Source: Phycisphaerae bacterium (GTDB taxonomy: Bacteria > Planctomycetota > Phycisphaerae > UBA1845 > UTPLA1). Taken from it: a DNA stretch of 64,000 nucleotides. The translations under genes were made by a program, and so were the position numbers. Below are positions 54,727 through 63,089 of this stretch, piece after piece. Position 1 is the first letter of the stretch. Every line of letters begins with the position of its first letter. Where the stretch lies: the NCBI GenBank assembly GCA_019636475.1, contig JAHBXN010000007.1, positions 167,564 to 231,563 on the forward strand. Reading direction: 5' to 3'. A model generated the notes under the pieces. That model had not been told where the DNA came from. It made no database searches and worked only from the letters and a program-made list of their open reading frames with translations.

Positions 54727-55719
54727 TCAATTGCCTCGCAGATTCCAGGCCAGTCGAAACCCGACGTTGTGCGCCCGCGCCAGGCTCACCAGCCCCGTTC
54801 GAAAAACGCTGGTCGCCTGCATCTGGAAATACGTGTCGTATGCGCCACCACGGATCGTTGCCATATGCATGTCACCCACAACCGGTCCGCCGGTATGATC
54901 GGTGACCTCAAAGTCGCTCGCCGTCCATTCCCAGACATTTCCGATCAATTGAAGCACGCCGTTCGGAGCGGCGCCCGGTTGATACTCGTCCACCGGAACC
55001 GTGCGCCCCTGACCGGTCGCCCAGATGTTGCAGCGATTGATGTCAAGCGCGTCGCCCCATGGATAGCGCCGCATCGTGTTGGCGACGCTCCGAATTCGCC
55101 ACGTCGCGGCCATCTGCCATTCGGCTTCCGTCGGCAATCGAAACCCGGCCCAGCGCGCGTATGCCGCTGCTTCAAACTGGCACACGCCCACGACCGGATG
55201 ATCCATCAGTTTCTTGCTCGGTCGACCATGACGCCAATACCGAGGACCCGGACATTCAGTCAGGTCCTTGAAGTCGATCAGGTGCGGCCACAATTCCTTC
55301 GGCCACAACTCGAGTTGTTCGTACCCGCCGGCCTCGACAAACTTCTGATACTGCGCGTTGGTAACGCAGTGCTTTCCGAGTAGAAACGGCGTGGTTTCAA
55401 AGGTGTCTTCCTCTGCGCCCGGTGAATCGTGAAGCGTTCGCGGGATCGTGGCGAATCCCTCGGGCACGAGCGCAAATGAGTCATCGATGCGTTCGCAGGC
55501 CTGCAAACAGAGCTTGTCCACATCGGGATGCTCCTTGAACTCCGATCGATTGATGATCAGATAGGCGTAGCGCTCCAGTTGCATCGCCTGATGGAGCGGA
55601 TCCGCCTGCAATTCGATCCGATCGGCCGGAATGAATGCGTCCGGCTCCGCGAGGCGCGGCCTCGGGCGCGGCCTGACCTTCGGCTCCACCGGCTTCTTGG
55701 AAAATAGTTGCAGTGCCAT
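54727..55719 (-). CDS. FGE-sulfatase-fold protein lacking catalytic cysteines
   Basis: This 330-residue protein has an N-terminal helical region (~1-95) and a formylglycine-generating-enzyme (SUMF1/FGE) fold from about residue 105: FLLGKHCVTNAQYQKFVEAGG, HPVVGVCQFEAAAYARWAGFRLPTEAEWQMAA, GNVWEWTASDF and the C-terminal RGGAYDTYFQMQ...HNVGFRLAW. The two active-site cysteines expected in the RGG...R segment are missing, so it probably does not make formylglycine. FGE-fold domains without these often bind ligands or partners, like C-type lectins. A GGGGGTG ribosome site precedes the ATG. It is 53 bases upstream of the GTPase gene. Confidence 0.85.
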   Translation of the reverse strand: MALQLFSKKPVEPKVRPRPRPRLAEPDAFIPADRIELQADPLHQAMQLERYAYLIINRSEFKEHPDVDKLCLQACERIDDSFALVPEGFATIPRTLHDSPGAEEDTFETTPFLLGKHCVTNAQYQKFVEAGGYEQLELWPKELWPHLIDFKDLTECPGPRYWRHGRPSKKLMDHPVVGVCQFEAAAYARWAGFRLPTEAEWQMAATWRIRSVANTMRRYPWGDALDINRCNIWATGQGRTVPVDEYQPGAAPNGVLQLIGNVWEWTASDFEVTDHTGGPVVGDMHMATIRGGAYDTYFQMQATSVFRTGLVSLARAHNVGFRLAWNLRGN

Positions 55720-55849
55720 TCAACACCCCCGACGACGACTTCCGTCCCTGCCATTGCTTCCCGGCGATGATCCGCAACGACGTCCTCAATGCGCCGTGCG
55801 CGTTTCATCTGCGCCATTTCAAGTCCCGTCCGGCCTCGCGCCGCGACGA

Positions 55850-56899
55850 TCACGTCCCCAATGCCCGCCGCTTTGCATCGCGACACAGCTTCTGGAATCG
55901 CTCGACCGATTCTCGCGCGGCCTTGTCGGCCTCGCTGGGCTGCTTCGCCTCCGGTGCGACCGGCGGTGCCTGGTATGTCGGCAACAACTCGGACCTGGTG
56001 TCAACAACGCGGCTCAGTTCATCCTTCAACTGCTGCTGCAGATTCGTGATGTTGACCTGAGCCTGTTGCAGCTCCGCCAGCTTGCGATCGGTTTCAGCCT
56101 TCAGCGCCGCCAGTTCGCTCTCACGCTTCTCAAGCTCCTGGGTTCGATTCTTCAGGGATCCCGCCAGCGCATTCAACTCCGCCTCGCGCGTGTTGCGCTG
56201 AGACATTTCCTTGATCATCGCCTCGCGGTCCGCCGCCAGAGATTCCTGCTCTTCCTTCAGTTGGTCCCGCAGCTTGCGCAGATCGGCATCGTTCTGTGAA
56301 AGAACCTTTCGGCTTTCCTCCTGCGTTTTCTCTTTCTGCTGAAGCTCAGCCGCCTTGGCTTCGAGTTCCTTCACCGCCGAATCGAGCTTCGCCCGGTCGG
56401 CGGTGATCGCCGCCGCGCGCTTCTCAAGTTCAGCTTTCTCCGCGGCAAACTTCGCACGCTGTTCCGAAATGGATTTTTCCGTGTCGCCGAACTTCGATCG
56501 TTCGAGCTCCAGTGCCTTGAGTTTTGCCTCCAGCTCCGCCTTGGTCTTGGAAAGCTCCTGCGACTCCGCGTGACGCGCCTCCCCGAGCCGGGCAATTTCC
56601 TGCTCCAGTTCTGTGCACTTCTGCTCTCTCGTCGTGATCTCTTTCTCACGCTTTTCAAGCGTATCGATCAGGTCGTTTTCCTGTTTCTGAAACGATGCCC
56701 GCTCCGCTTCCAGCTTCGCATGACGGTCTTCCAATGCCGCGCGGCAGTGCTCAAGTGTCTCCGCGCGTGCCTCAAGCAATTCACGCAGAGACTGCATCGC
56801 GCCGATGACTTCACCACTGAGTGCTTCAAGCTGCCGAACGTCGACGTTCGGCGCCCCCACGCCCTGCTTTGCTGACTTGTCGGTCACTGTCGCGCTCAT
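55850..56899 (-). CDS. Long coiled-coil protein
   Basis: Nearly all of this 349-residue protein is one long coiled coil (residues ~25-310), rich in Glu, Lys, Ala, Leu and Gln with heptad repeats (for example AELEAKLKALELERSKFG and KRESELAALKAETDRKLAEL). A short Pro-rich linker and a basic tail (VERFQKLCRDAKRRALGT) end it. There is no signal peptide or membrane segment, so it is cytoplasmic. It begins three bases after the preceding gene, so they are co-translated, and precedes the FGE-like gene by 130 bases. A scaffold or spacer role is likely; no specific family is recognisable. Confidence 0.85.
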   Translation of the reverse strand: MSATVTDKSAKQGVGAPNVDVRQLEALSGEVIGAMQSLRELLEARAETLEHCRAALEDRHAKLEAERASFQKQENDLIDTLEKREKEITTREQKCTELEQEIARLGEARHAESQELSKTKAELEAKLKALELERSKFGDTEKSISEQRAKFAAEKAELEKRAAAITADRAKLDSAVKELEAKAAELQQKEKTQEESRKVLSQNDADLRKLRDQLKEEQESLAADREAMIKEMSQRNTREAELNALAGSLKNRTQELEKRESELAALKAETDRKLAELQQAQVNITNLQQQLKDELSRVVDTRSELLPTYQAPPVAPEAKQPSEADKAARESVERFQKLCRDAKRRALGT

Positions 56900-56902
56900 C
56901 GC

Positions 56903-57640
56903 CTATCTTCTCCACCACGATTTCTTTTCCGACTCGACCGGCTTCGTTCCGGCCGCCTCGACTTCCGCGATCACCTCGCGCAGGGTCTTCCGTCCGTTGT
57001 AGAGCCGATACTTGACCCGAACCGCCTTCGCCACATCCGGATCCAGCGACATCAAAAGCGATTCTTCATCGTCCGCTTCGTCCTCGAACTCCTGGATCAA
57101 CTCGCGTATCGTCTTGCTGCCCTTGAAGAAAGCGTACCTTGCATTAATCGCTTCGGCCTGTTCCGGCGTCAGTGCGGCCAATAACGCGGCATCATCCTGC
57201 AGCCCGGCACCCGATTGGCCGTCTCCAACGGCCTCGACGCCCGCCCCCGTGGCCGACGTCGGCGCTGATGCAGGAAGCGCGGCAGCCACCTCCGACTCAG
57301 CTGCAATCCCCGGGGCTACCGCAAGATCCGACTTCGCGGCCACGCCCCGCACTTCATTCGTCTGAACCGGCCCTTCACTCGTCAGCGGTGCCGGCTCCGT
57401 CAGCCGTGACAACACCGCACTCCGTGAGCCCTTGTCCTTCGGCACGCCGACCGCGATTTCCGATTCGCCTGGCGATGCAGCCGCGAACGCCTTCTCACGC
57501 GCAACAAGATTCTCGTTCAAGGCACAAGCCAGAATGCTCCATGCCTTGAGTTTCTCATCCAGTTCGCCCAAGGCGCGCGCGACGACACCGTCTCTCAACG
57601 GCGCCAACGCGGCCTCAATGTCGGCAGTTCCAACGCTCAT
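56903..57640 (-). CDS. Protein with a duplicated 31-residue motif, first gene of the cluster
   Basis: This 245-residue protein has an N-terminal helical part (1-50), an Ala/Gly/Pro-rich linker (~55-150) and two copies of one motif at 157-187 and 199-229. They share L-x-P...A-x-A...Y, then G-x-K-T-[IL]-R-E-x-I and E-x-E, with 13 of 31 positions identical. The C-terminus is a basic-aromatic tail, KKSWWRR. The motif is not one I know; each copy looks like two helices with a Lys-Thr-Ile/Leu-Arg-Glu turn. The ATG at 57640 is a best guess, since the ribosome site is weak. It begins the cluster and ends three bases before the coiled-coil gene. Confidence 0.75.
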   Translation of the reverse strand: MSVGTADIEAALAPLRDGVVARALGELDEKLKAWSILACALNENLVAREKAFAAASPGESEIAVGVPKDKGSRSAVLSRLTEPAPLTSEGPVQTNEVRGVAAKSDLAVAPGIAAESEVAAALPASAPTSATGAGVEAVGDGQSGAGLQDDAALLAALTPEQAEAINARYAFFKGSKTIRELIQEFEDEADDEESLLMSLDPDVAKAVRVKYRLYNGRKTLREVIAEVEAAGTKPVESEKKSWWRR

Positions 57641-57933
57641 ACTTGCACACGGTTTGGTCCGACGGCCGATCAGGGCGGCTGCCTCCGATGCGACCCCGGT
57701 GCGATACAAATCTAGAATTCAGTCGGTTGTAATGGGTAGGCAGACTGGACAAATCTGGAATACTGGGACGCTCAGTGACGTGTTTTCGGAACCGCTGATC
57801 GTTTCGCTCGGCGTGCCGCCGCGCGGATCAACCCGCACATGCGTGCAAAGTCAAGCGACGCAGCAGTTTGGAAGTGGTAACTCGATAATTCGCCGAAAGC
57901 GCCAGGAAAATTGGAAGCGGACGTTTCGCCCGA

Positions 57934-59346
57934 TTATTTGCGGCGTCGGGTTCGTCGCCGCGGAAAGCCCAGCATCATGAATGGCGTCACGATGCCGATT
58001 CCGCCGCCGCAGCATTCATCAGCCGGTGGATTGCCGACGCCGTCGCCGTCGCTCGGATCGCCGACGGGGCGTCCTGGACGAGTCGGCGTACAGTCCGGCT
58101 GGCCGTCGGCATTTCGATCCGCATCGTCCTTTCCACAACCGCAACTGCCGGGCTCGATCTTGTATTCGTCCGCCGGACACGCGTCCTCACAATCAGGCGT
58201 GCCATCGTCGTCGGAGTCGGCCGAAAAAACCTTGATTGTCTGAGTGCATATCGCGATATTGCCGCTGGCATCCACCGCCGTCCATTGACGTCGAATTCGC
58301 GCCACTTCGGGGCAGTCGCGCGGCTCGCTCTCATCCGAGTAGCTGACCATCGGAGCGGAATCGAAGGCATCGCTGACGATCGGCTGACCCGTGCGATTTG
58401 GTTCAATTGAATCGCCGTCATACACGATCGCATTCTCCGGGCAGGTGATGTCAGGTGCGATCGAATCGACAAGACTCACGAGGATCGTCACCTCCGCGAC
58501 GCCGCCGTTCGGATCAAGATCGTCCACTCGAACGACGAAACTGTCGTCGCTGACTTGCCCCGCGCGCGGCGTGTAGCAAACAGCCACCTCAGTGCCATTG
58601 CTGATTCCAGCCACGAATGCGGCCGTGCCGAACTTCGGAGCCCGTCGCAGCGTCCACTTCATTCCGCTGCCGTCCGTATCCGGGTCAACCGCCGTCAATG
58701 ACACGCGATTCTGCGGCGTCGAACACCTGCTGTCCGGCGCGATTTGAAGACGTGGCGGACTGACAACCGTTATGACCGGCGCGTTGCTGATCTTCTCAAT
58801 TTCGATTGCCGAAATTTTCGGGTTGTCCAGAATCGGATCGGCATGGAGAAATTCAATCTCCAATTCGCCGGCGACCACCTCCGTGACGAACTGACGCACG
58901 TCGGCCGCGTACGCTCCGAGTCCATCAGCGATGTCGTAATTGACGAGCACCGGCTCGCCATGGATGACCACATCGAACTTCCGCCTGTTCGGCTTGTTCC
59001 AGTAGATTTCAGCGAAGTGAAGCTTGACAAGGTAGTAGCCTGGTGTGACCGGAAAGCTGTAGAGCATGTTCGGCGCTTCGATCGGATCGTACCGCTCCGT
59101 GCGATACAGCACATCGAGATCGGTCCCGGCAATATCGATCATGGGAGACAATGGAGAAGGCAGCGTCTTGCCGACATTGAATAGTCCCGATCCGTTGTCG
59201 GATGACCACAGATTTCCAGAAGGATCGACGTAGTCCGGACCACCGCAATTCAATCGATAGATTACCTGCGCGTGTGTCTCTGTCGTGGCACCTACAATCA
59301 ACGCCGCTCCGGCAATACAGATACGAAGGTCGATGCGAGGTTTCAT
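57934..59346 (-). CDS. Secreted malectin-, HYR- and thrombospondin-3-type exoprotein with Cys/Gly C-terminal tail
   Basis: This 470-residue secreted protein has a signal peptide (1-27), a malectin-like sugar-binding domain (~28-185, RLNCGGPDYVDPSGNLWSSD), a beta domain, a HYR-like domain (~290-390, APDITCPENAIVYDGD) and calcium-binding thrombospondin type 3 repeats (DSDDDGTPDCEDACPAD and DRNADGQPDC). It ends with CCGGGIGIVTPFM, a short hydrophobic helix and seven basic residues, a layout that resembles a sorting signal different from PEP-CTERM. The ATG at 59346 has GGGGG upstream. A small frame overlaps its start by 4 bases. Confidence 0.85.
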   Translation of the reverse strand: MKPRIDLRICIAGAALIVGATTETHAQVIYRLNCGGPDYVDPSGNLWSSDNGSGLFNVGKTLPSPLSPMIDIAGTDLDVLYRTERYDPIEAPNMLYSFPVTPGYYLVKLHFAEIYWNKPNRRKFDVVIHGEPVLVNYDIADGLGAYAADVRQFVTEVVAGELEIEFLHADPILDNPKISAIEIEKISNAPVITVVSPPRLQIAPDSRCSTPQNRVSLTAVDPDTDGSGMKWTLRRAPKFGTAAFVAGISNGTEVAVCYTPRAGQVSDDSFVVRVDDLDPNGGVAEVTILVSLVDSIAPDITCPENAIVYDGDSIEPNRTGQPIVSDAFDSAPMVSYSDESEPRDCPEVARIRRQWTAVDASGNIAICTQTIKVFSADSDDDGTPDCEDACPADEYKIEPGSCGCGKDDADRNADGQPDCTPTRPGRPVGDPSDGDGVGNPPADECCGGGIGIVTPFMMLGFPRRRTRRRK

Positions 59347-59597
59347 CCCCCGGTCCCCCAATTTGGCCGCATCGGTTCGCTGAACGAAGTTGGCACATCA
59401 AGACAGTGGCCCGATGGCACCGATTCTATGGACCCATTCTCGGGCAAGTCGAATCGGGGAGGTCCCGTCTCATCGCAACATGCGATTTGAACGGCCGGAC
59501 CGTGGACCGGCCAATGGAATACGGCCGAAAAAAGTGCCGGCGCGATGCACATGAACAATGAAATCGCGCAAGCGATCAGCGATCGAAGTCTCTGCAC
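59343..59597 (-). CDS. Possible small secreted protein coupled to the malectin gene
   Basis: An 84-codon frame with a hydrophobic segment (LIACAISLFMCIAPALFSAVF) ends with a stop that overlaps the malectin-gene ATG by 4 bases (ATGA). The overlap is typical of real coupled genes, and the N-terminus looks like a signal peptide. Against it: no ribosome site is visible before the GTG at 59597, and the C-terminal composition is unremarkable. A longer in-frame start at 59687 is possible. Uncertain. Confidence 0.3.
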   Translation of the reverse strand: MQRLRSLIACAISLFMCIAPALFSAVFHWPVHGPAVQIACCDETGPPRFDLPENGSIESVPSGHCLDVPTSFSEPMRPNWGTGG

Positions 59598-59694
59598 GAC
59601 CGAAAACCGAATGTCCGAAATTGTGACCGGTCCGCTGAGTGATTCACGCCGTCCAGTCGTCAAGCGCAGTGGACACCCGCCAACCAATGAAACA

Positions 59695-59720
59695 GTCCCA
59701 CGGACCTGAATCCGTGGGAC
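59695..59720 (-). terminator. Hairpin downstream of the PadR-linked membrane protein gene
   Basis: Perfect 10-bp arms GTCCCACGGA and TCCGTGGGAC enclose a 6-base loop, 53 bases after the stop of the 585-residue protein. On the minus strand it is followed by TGTTTC, a weak T-tract, so this is a probable but not ideal terminator. Confidence 0.6.
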
Positions 59721-59773
59721 CGTTTGTCGCCTTCAAAACGGCCGGCGGACGAGCCGACGCGTGCGCGCCGACA

Positions 59774-61531
59774 TCAACGGTGCGCCATGGGAAAGTAGAT
59801 CAGGTCCGCGGGCGTCTGAGACGCGATGCGACGTGATGCATCCCCCACCGATACGCTTGAACCCCCATCGTCGACGCCGTTCCGCCACACACTGTAAATG
59901 ACGGGACGGCCATCCTCACCGATGGAATACCGCAGAGATGCCGGAGCGTAGGCATCCTCCGGTTCGCCGCCAGGAAGATCGGACAGTTCGCCCCACGATT
60001 TCGGCCAGGTTCCGGTTTCATTGTGACGAATCACCACCCACAGGGTCGCCCGCGTCGCGGCCACTTCCATTGCGGATTCGCGAATCACTTGATCCGCGTA
60101 ACTCAGACTGGGCATCAGTAACCGGATCAACTCGAATCGTTCGACCTCTTCGCTGTTCAGAAAGCGGTTTAGCAATCGATCGCCATCCGACCGCCGTGAA
60201 TCGTATAACGGGAGCGCTCGGAACCCGGCCATGTCGTGCCACAGCTCCTCGTATTTCAACAGCGTATCTCTTCGGTCGGCATGACGAGACGCCATGGCAA
60301 GAATTTCAGCGTCCCGCTCCATGCCGGTTCTCGGTTCTCCTGCCGTTTCGTCTTGGAGTATCGAACGAATCCGCTTGATCTGCGACGGAATGATTCGGCC
60401 GTTCCCGTTTCCATCATCCGTAAAAACATACTGCACCACGTCCTGAAAGCTCAGTAGCTCGCCATCATAATGTGGTGAAATGCCATCGGAACGACACTTC
60501 AGCACCCCGCTGGAGGCAATGCGAGCACTGAGTTCTGGCGACATCCCTTCACTTTGGTCGCCTGCGAAGCGGCGAATCTCCTCACAGCTCAAACGAATCA
60601 CGGACGCGCCGACCAGTTGCTCGATCAACGTCCGGCCTTCAAAGAGCTGTAATCCCATTCGAAATGAGACGTCGAGCGAATCCCATGCCTCGGCCAGTCG
60701 GCCCTGCAAGGCGTGGTCGCGAGAATCCAGCACAAGGAACCATGCGACCTTTCGCATCTCGGACAGATGAGGAAGAAGAATCGAGATCAGCGGCGGCTGA
60801 AGCGGGTCTGATTCGCTCGCAGCATCCACAGACCCCTCGCTCAATGCGCGGGATTCCGAAAGCTTCTGAAGGAACTCGGCTGTATCGCTGCCGCCGTAAA
60901 CAAACCCGTAAAAGGGCCTGCCGGCCGCCTCTCGAAATGAGGCAAGCAATGGCCGATTCGACTCAATCCATCGCTGCACCGCCGCCCAATCAGCACCACC
61001 CGGCTGCATCGAGGCGGGGTCGAGTGCCGCGAGGTCGTTGGGCATGGGCTTGAATGCGATCAAAGCGTCAGCCAGCACTGTCCACGCCCGTTGATCGACC
61101 GCGACCTTCTCAACCGGCTCGTTCAGTTGCTTCAGATAGTCAATGGAAGGACTCGGTTTGCCCCAGGTAATTACTGCCATATACGTTGCACCTGCACCGA
61201 CCGCGCTCAGGGACGCAATCGACGCAGCAACCGCAATCTTCAAAATCATGGGTCTACCTCGTTTCTTACCACGGCGAATCAGTTTCGCCGTGAGGTCAGG
61301 ATTTCCAAATCGATCACACAAAATCTGAACAGCCGCATCCTCGCTGTGGCCCTCGCTGGCCAGTTCTTCCAGACCTTCGCGAAAATGGCTCTCTAGTTCG
61401 GCGCGCACGTCCCGCTTCTCCGACCGCCACAGGCGCGTTCCGCGGACGACGCGCTCAATGAGGTCGGCCAGCGCCGAAGGCAATGCCGAACCAGCGACAT
61501 TCTCTGCCAAGAACGACGGCATGTTCATCAC
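59774..61531 (-). CDS. Permease-prefix-domain membrane protein coupled to PadR
   Basis: This 585-residue protein begins with a prefix/HAAS-like domain (~30-92, EKRDVRAELESHFREGLEELASEGHSEDAAVQILCDRFG), as in proteins encoded next to PadR regulators. One membrane helix follows (~95-117, ILKIAVAASIASLSAVGAGATYM), and the remaining ~465 residues are a mainly helical, probably extracytoplasmic domain I do not recognise. Its start overlaps the padR stop by 4 bases (ATGA). The pair is therefore expressed and probably regulated together through the operator at 61898-61922. Confidence 0.75.
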   Translation of the reverse strand: MMNMPSFLAENVAGSALPSALADLIERVVRGTRLWRSEKRDVRAELESHFREGLEELASEGHSEDAAVQILCDRFGNPDLTAKLIRRGKKRGRPMILKIAVAASIASLSAVGAGATYMAVITWGKPSPSIDYLKQLNEPVEKVAVDQRAWTVLADALIAFKPMPNDLAALDPASMQPGGADWAAVQRWIESNRPLLASFREAAGRPFYGFVYGGSDTAEFLQKLSESRALSEGSVDAASESDPLQPPLISILLPHLSEMRKVAWFLVLDSRDHALQGRLAEAWDSLDVSFRMGLQLFEGRTLIEQLVGASVIRLSCEEIRRFAGDQSEGMSPELSARIASSGVLKCRSDGISPHYDGELLSFQDVVQYVFTDDGNGNGRIIPSQIKRIRSILQDETAGEPRTGMERDAEILAMASRHADRRDTLLKYEELWHDMAGFRALPLYDSRRSDGDRLLNRFLNSEEVERFELIRLLMPSLSYADQVIRESAMEVAATRATLWVVIRHNETGTWPKSWGELSDLPGGEPEDAYAPASLRYSIGEDGRPVIYSVWRNGVDDGGSSVSVGDASRRIASQTPADLIYFPMAHR

Positions 61532-61887
61532 GACAACAATGTAGAAAGGCGCGAGTGCAGGCCGCCTACAACCAAGCGGCCCATCCCGCGAACCAGTTCA
61601 TCCCACTGCAGCAGATCACGATCGAGTCGTTTCGTGCCCGCATCAGTCAGGCGGTAATATTTACGACCGCGGCCGCTGTCAGCTTCACGCCATTCCGACT
61701 CGATCAGTCCCTGCGCTTCGAGGTTGTACAGGAGCGGATAGAGCGTACTCTGTCCGAGTTTCAGGATGCCGCCTGACCGCTCCGTGACTTCCTTCACGAG
61801 TTCGTAGCCGTACATTTCCCGATGGCGAAGAAGTTTCAAAACAGCCAGCGGGAGTACGCCCTTGAGGAGTTCGCGTTCAAATTGCAT
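61528..61887 (-). CDS. PadR-family transcriptional regulator
   Basis: This 119-residue repressor has the PadR winged helix: LLKGVLPLAVLKLLRHREMYGYELVKEV, then GQSTLYPLLYNLEAQGLIESEWRE and RKYYRLTDAG. It belongs to the short PadR-s2 type, with a single C-terminal helix for dimerisation. GGAGG lies before the ATG. A perfect inverted repeat just upstream suggests autoregulation. It overlaps the prefix-domain protein gene by 4 bases and is divergent from the ArsR-methyltransferase gene. Confidence 0.93.
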   Translation of the reverse strand: MQFERELLKGVLPLAVLKLLRHREMYGYELVKEVTERSGGILKLGQSTLYPLLYNLEAQGLIESEWREADSGRGRKYYRLTDAGTKRLDRDLLQWDELVRGMGRLVVGGLHSRLSTLLS

Positions 61888-61897
61888 GCTTGGCCTC

Positions 61898-61922
61898 CAA
61901 TACTATGCATACCATAGTATTG
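61898..61922. promoter_or_regulatory. PadR-type operator (perfect 10-bp inverted repeat)
   Basis: CAATACTATG and CATAGTATTG are perfect reverse complements separated by five bases. The site lies 11 bases before the padR ATG and covers a -10-like TACTAT (minus strand, 61919-61914), downstream of a TTGACT (61944-61939) with 19-base spacing. Binding here would block padR transcription. Confidence 0.7.
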
Positions 61923-62008
61923 ACTACATAGAATGTAAAGTCAAGTAATATCGCGGTTTTTTGTGTTCTTCTCCTCGGGCCCAGTTGCCCAATCCGCATT
62001 CCATGCTA

Positions 62009-62020
62009 ATATCCGGATAT
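62009..62020. promoter_or_regulatory. 12-base perfect palindrome before the ArsR-methyltransferase gene
   Basis: ATATCCGGATAT is self-complementary and ends directly before the ATG at 62021. ArsR-type regulators bind such AT-flanked palindromes, so this may be an autoregulatory site. It also takes the place of a normal ribosome site, which is not visible here. Confidence 0.4.
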
Positions 62021-63067
62021 ATGGATTCCAACCAGGCTCAACACGGAACTGCGCAGCCCCTCGATCCGGTCGAGCTGCTCCGCGCGCTGTCCGACACGAC
62101 GCGAATGCGCATCGTGCAACTGCTGCTGATTGAAGAGCTGAATGTGTCAGAGCTCGTCGAAATCCTTGGCATGCCGCAATCGTCGGTCTCACGACAACTC
62201 AAGACGCTTCGAGACGCCGGCATCGTCAACGACCGCCGGGTCGGCGTCACGTCCATCTACTCCACGATTAATCGCGCCAGAGTCGAGTCAAAGGCCCGGC
62301 CTGACGAACAACTTGCAACGCTCCTGACGGACTGGCTCGCAAATCGCCCGATTCCCGCTGCCATGCACGAACGACTGGAACGTGTGATCCGGCAGCGCGG
62401 TAATGAAGGGCCCGGTTTTTTCAATCGCATCGGTCGCCGATGGGACGAGCTTCGTACCGAAGCCTTCGGCCCCTCATTCGCAATGGAGGCTTTCATTTCA
62501 GTGCTGCCACGTGAATGGCACGTCGCTGACATCGGAACCGGAACCGGGCATCTGCTTCCCACGCTTGCAACGCACTTCGAATCAGTGCTCGCTGTCGAGC
62601 CGGCGGAAGGAATGCGCACCTGTGCCCAACAGCGCGTCGCACAGACCGGATTCCGAAATGTGGAGATTCGCGCGGGCGATCTAACCCAGCTGCCGATCGA
62701 TTCCAAATCGATCGACCTGGCCATCGCAATGCTCGTTCTGCACCATGTTGCCAGTCCCGACGAAGCGCTTCAGGAAATCGCCCGAATCCTGCGCCCCGGC
62801 GGGCGCGTCCTGATCGTCGAACAGCAGGCGCACGAAAACCAGGACTTCTACGAACGGATGAAGGATCTTTGGTGGGGATTCGATTCGGACGACCTTCAAC
62901 GCCGCCTCGCCGCAATCGGCTGCACGCGGATTCAATGCAGAAAACTGCTGACGGCGGCATCTCAGGAAGGACTCCCTGACTCGCCGCCGCTCTTCGTACT
63001 GACGGCCACGCGTTCCGATCAGGAGTTCGAAACGCGGGCAAACCCCGACACAACCATTCGACCATAA
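62021..63067 (+). CDS. ArsR-type regulator fused to a SAM-dependent methyltransferase
   Basis: This 348-residue protein has an N-terminal ArsR winged helix (~12-85: [51 protein letters not shown]) and a C-terminal class I methyltransferase domain (~145-330: [47 protein letters not shown]). The gene lies 22 bases before ahcY, which removes S-adenosylhomocysteine, the product and inhibitor of methyltransferases. ArsR-type SahR regulators control that cycle in Proteobacteria, so this fusion may sense SAM or SAH with its methyltransferase-like domain. No metal-binding cysteines are seen. Confidence 0.9.
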   Translation: MDSNQAQHGTAQPLDPVELLRALSDTTRMRIVQLLLIEELNVSELVEILGMPQSSVSRQLKTLRDAGIVNDRRVGVTSIYSTINRARVESKARPDEQLATLLTDWLANRPIPAAMHERLERVIRQRGNEGPGFFNRIGRRWDELRTEAFGPSFAMEAFISVLPREWHVADIGTGTGHLLPTLATHFESVLAVEPAEGMRTCAQQRVAQTGFRNVEIRAGDLTQLPIDSKSIDLAIAMLVLHHVASPDEALQEIARILRPGGRVLIVEQQAHENQDFYERMKDLWWGFDSDDLQRRLAAIGCTRIQCRKLLTAASQEGLPDSPPLFVLTATRSDQEFETRANPDTTIRP

Positions 63068-63089
63068 CCAGAAACAGGAGACTGCCGTA

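Noticed and set aside
55720..55849. A possible small gene in the 130-base gap between the FGE-like and coiled-coil genes
   Set aside because: The frames that cross it run deep into the FGE-like gene and show no ribosome site or pattern.
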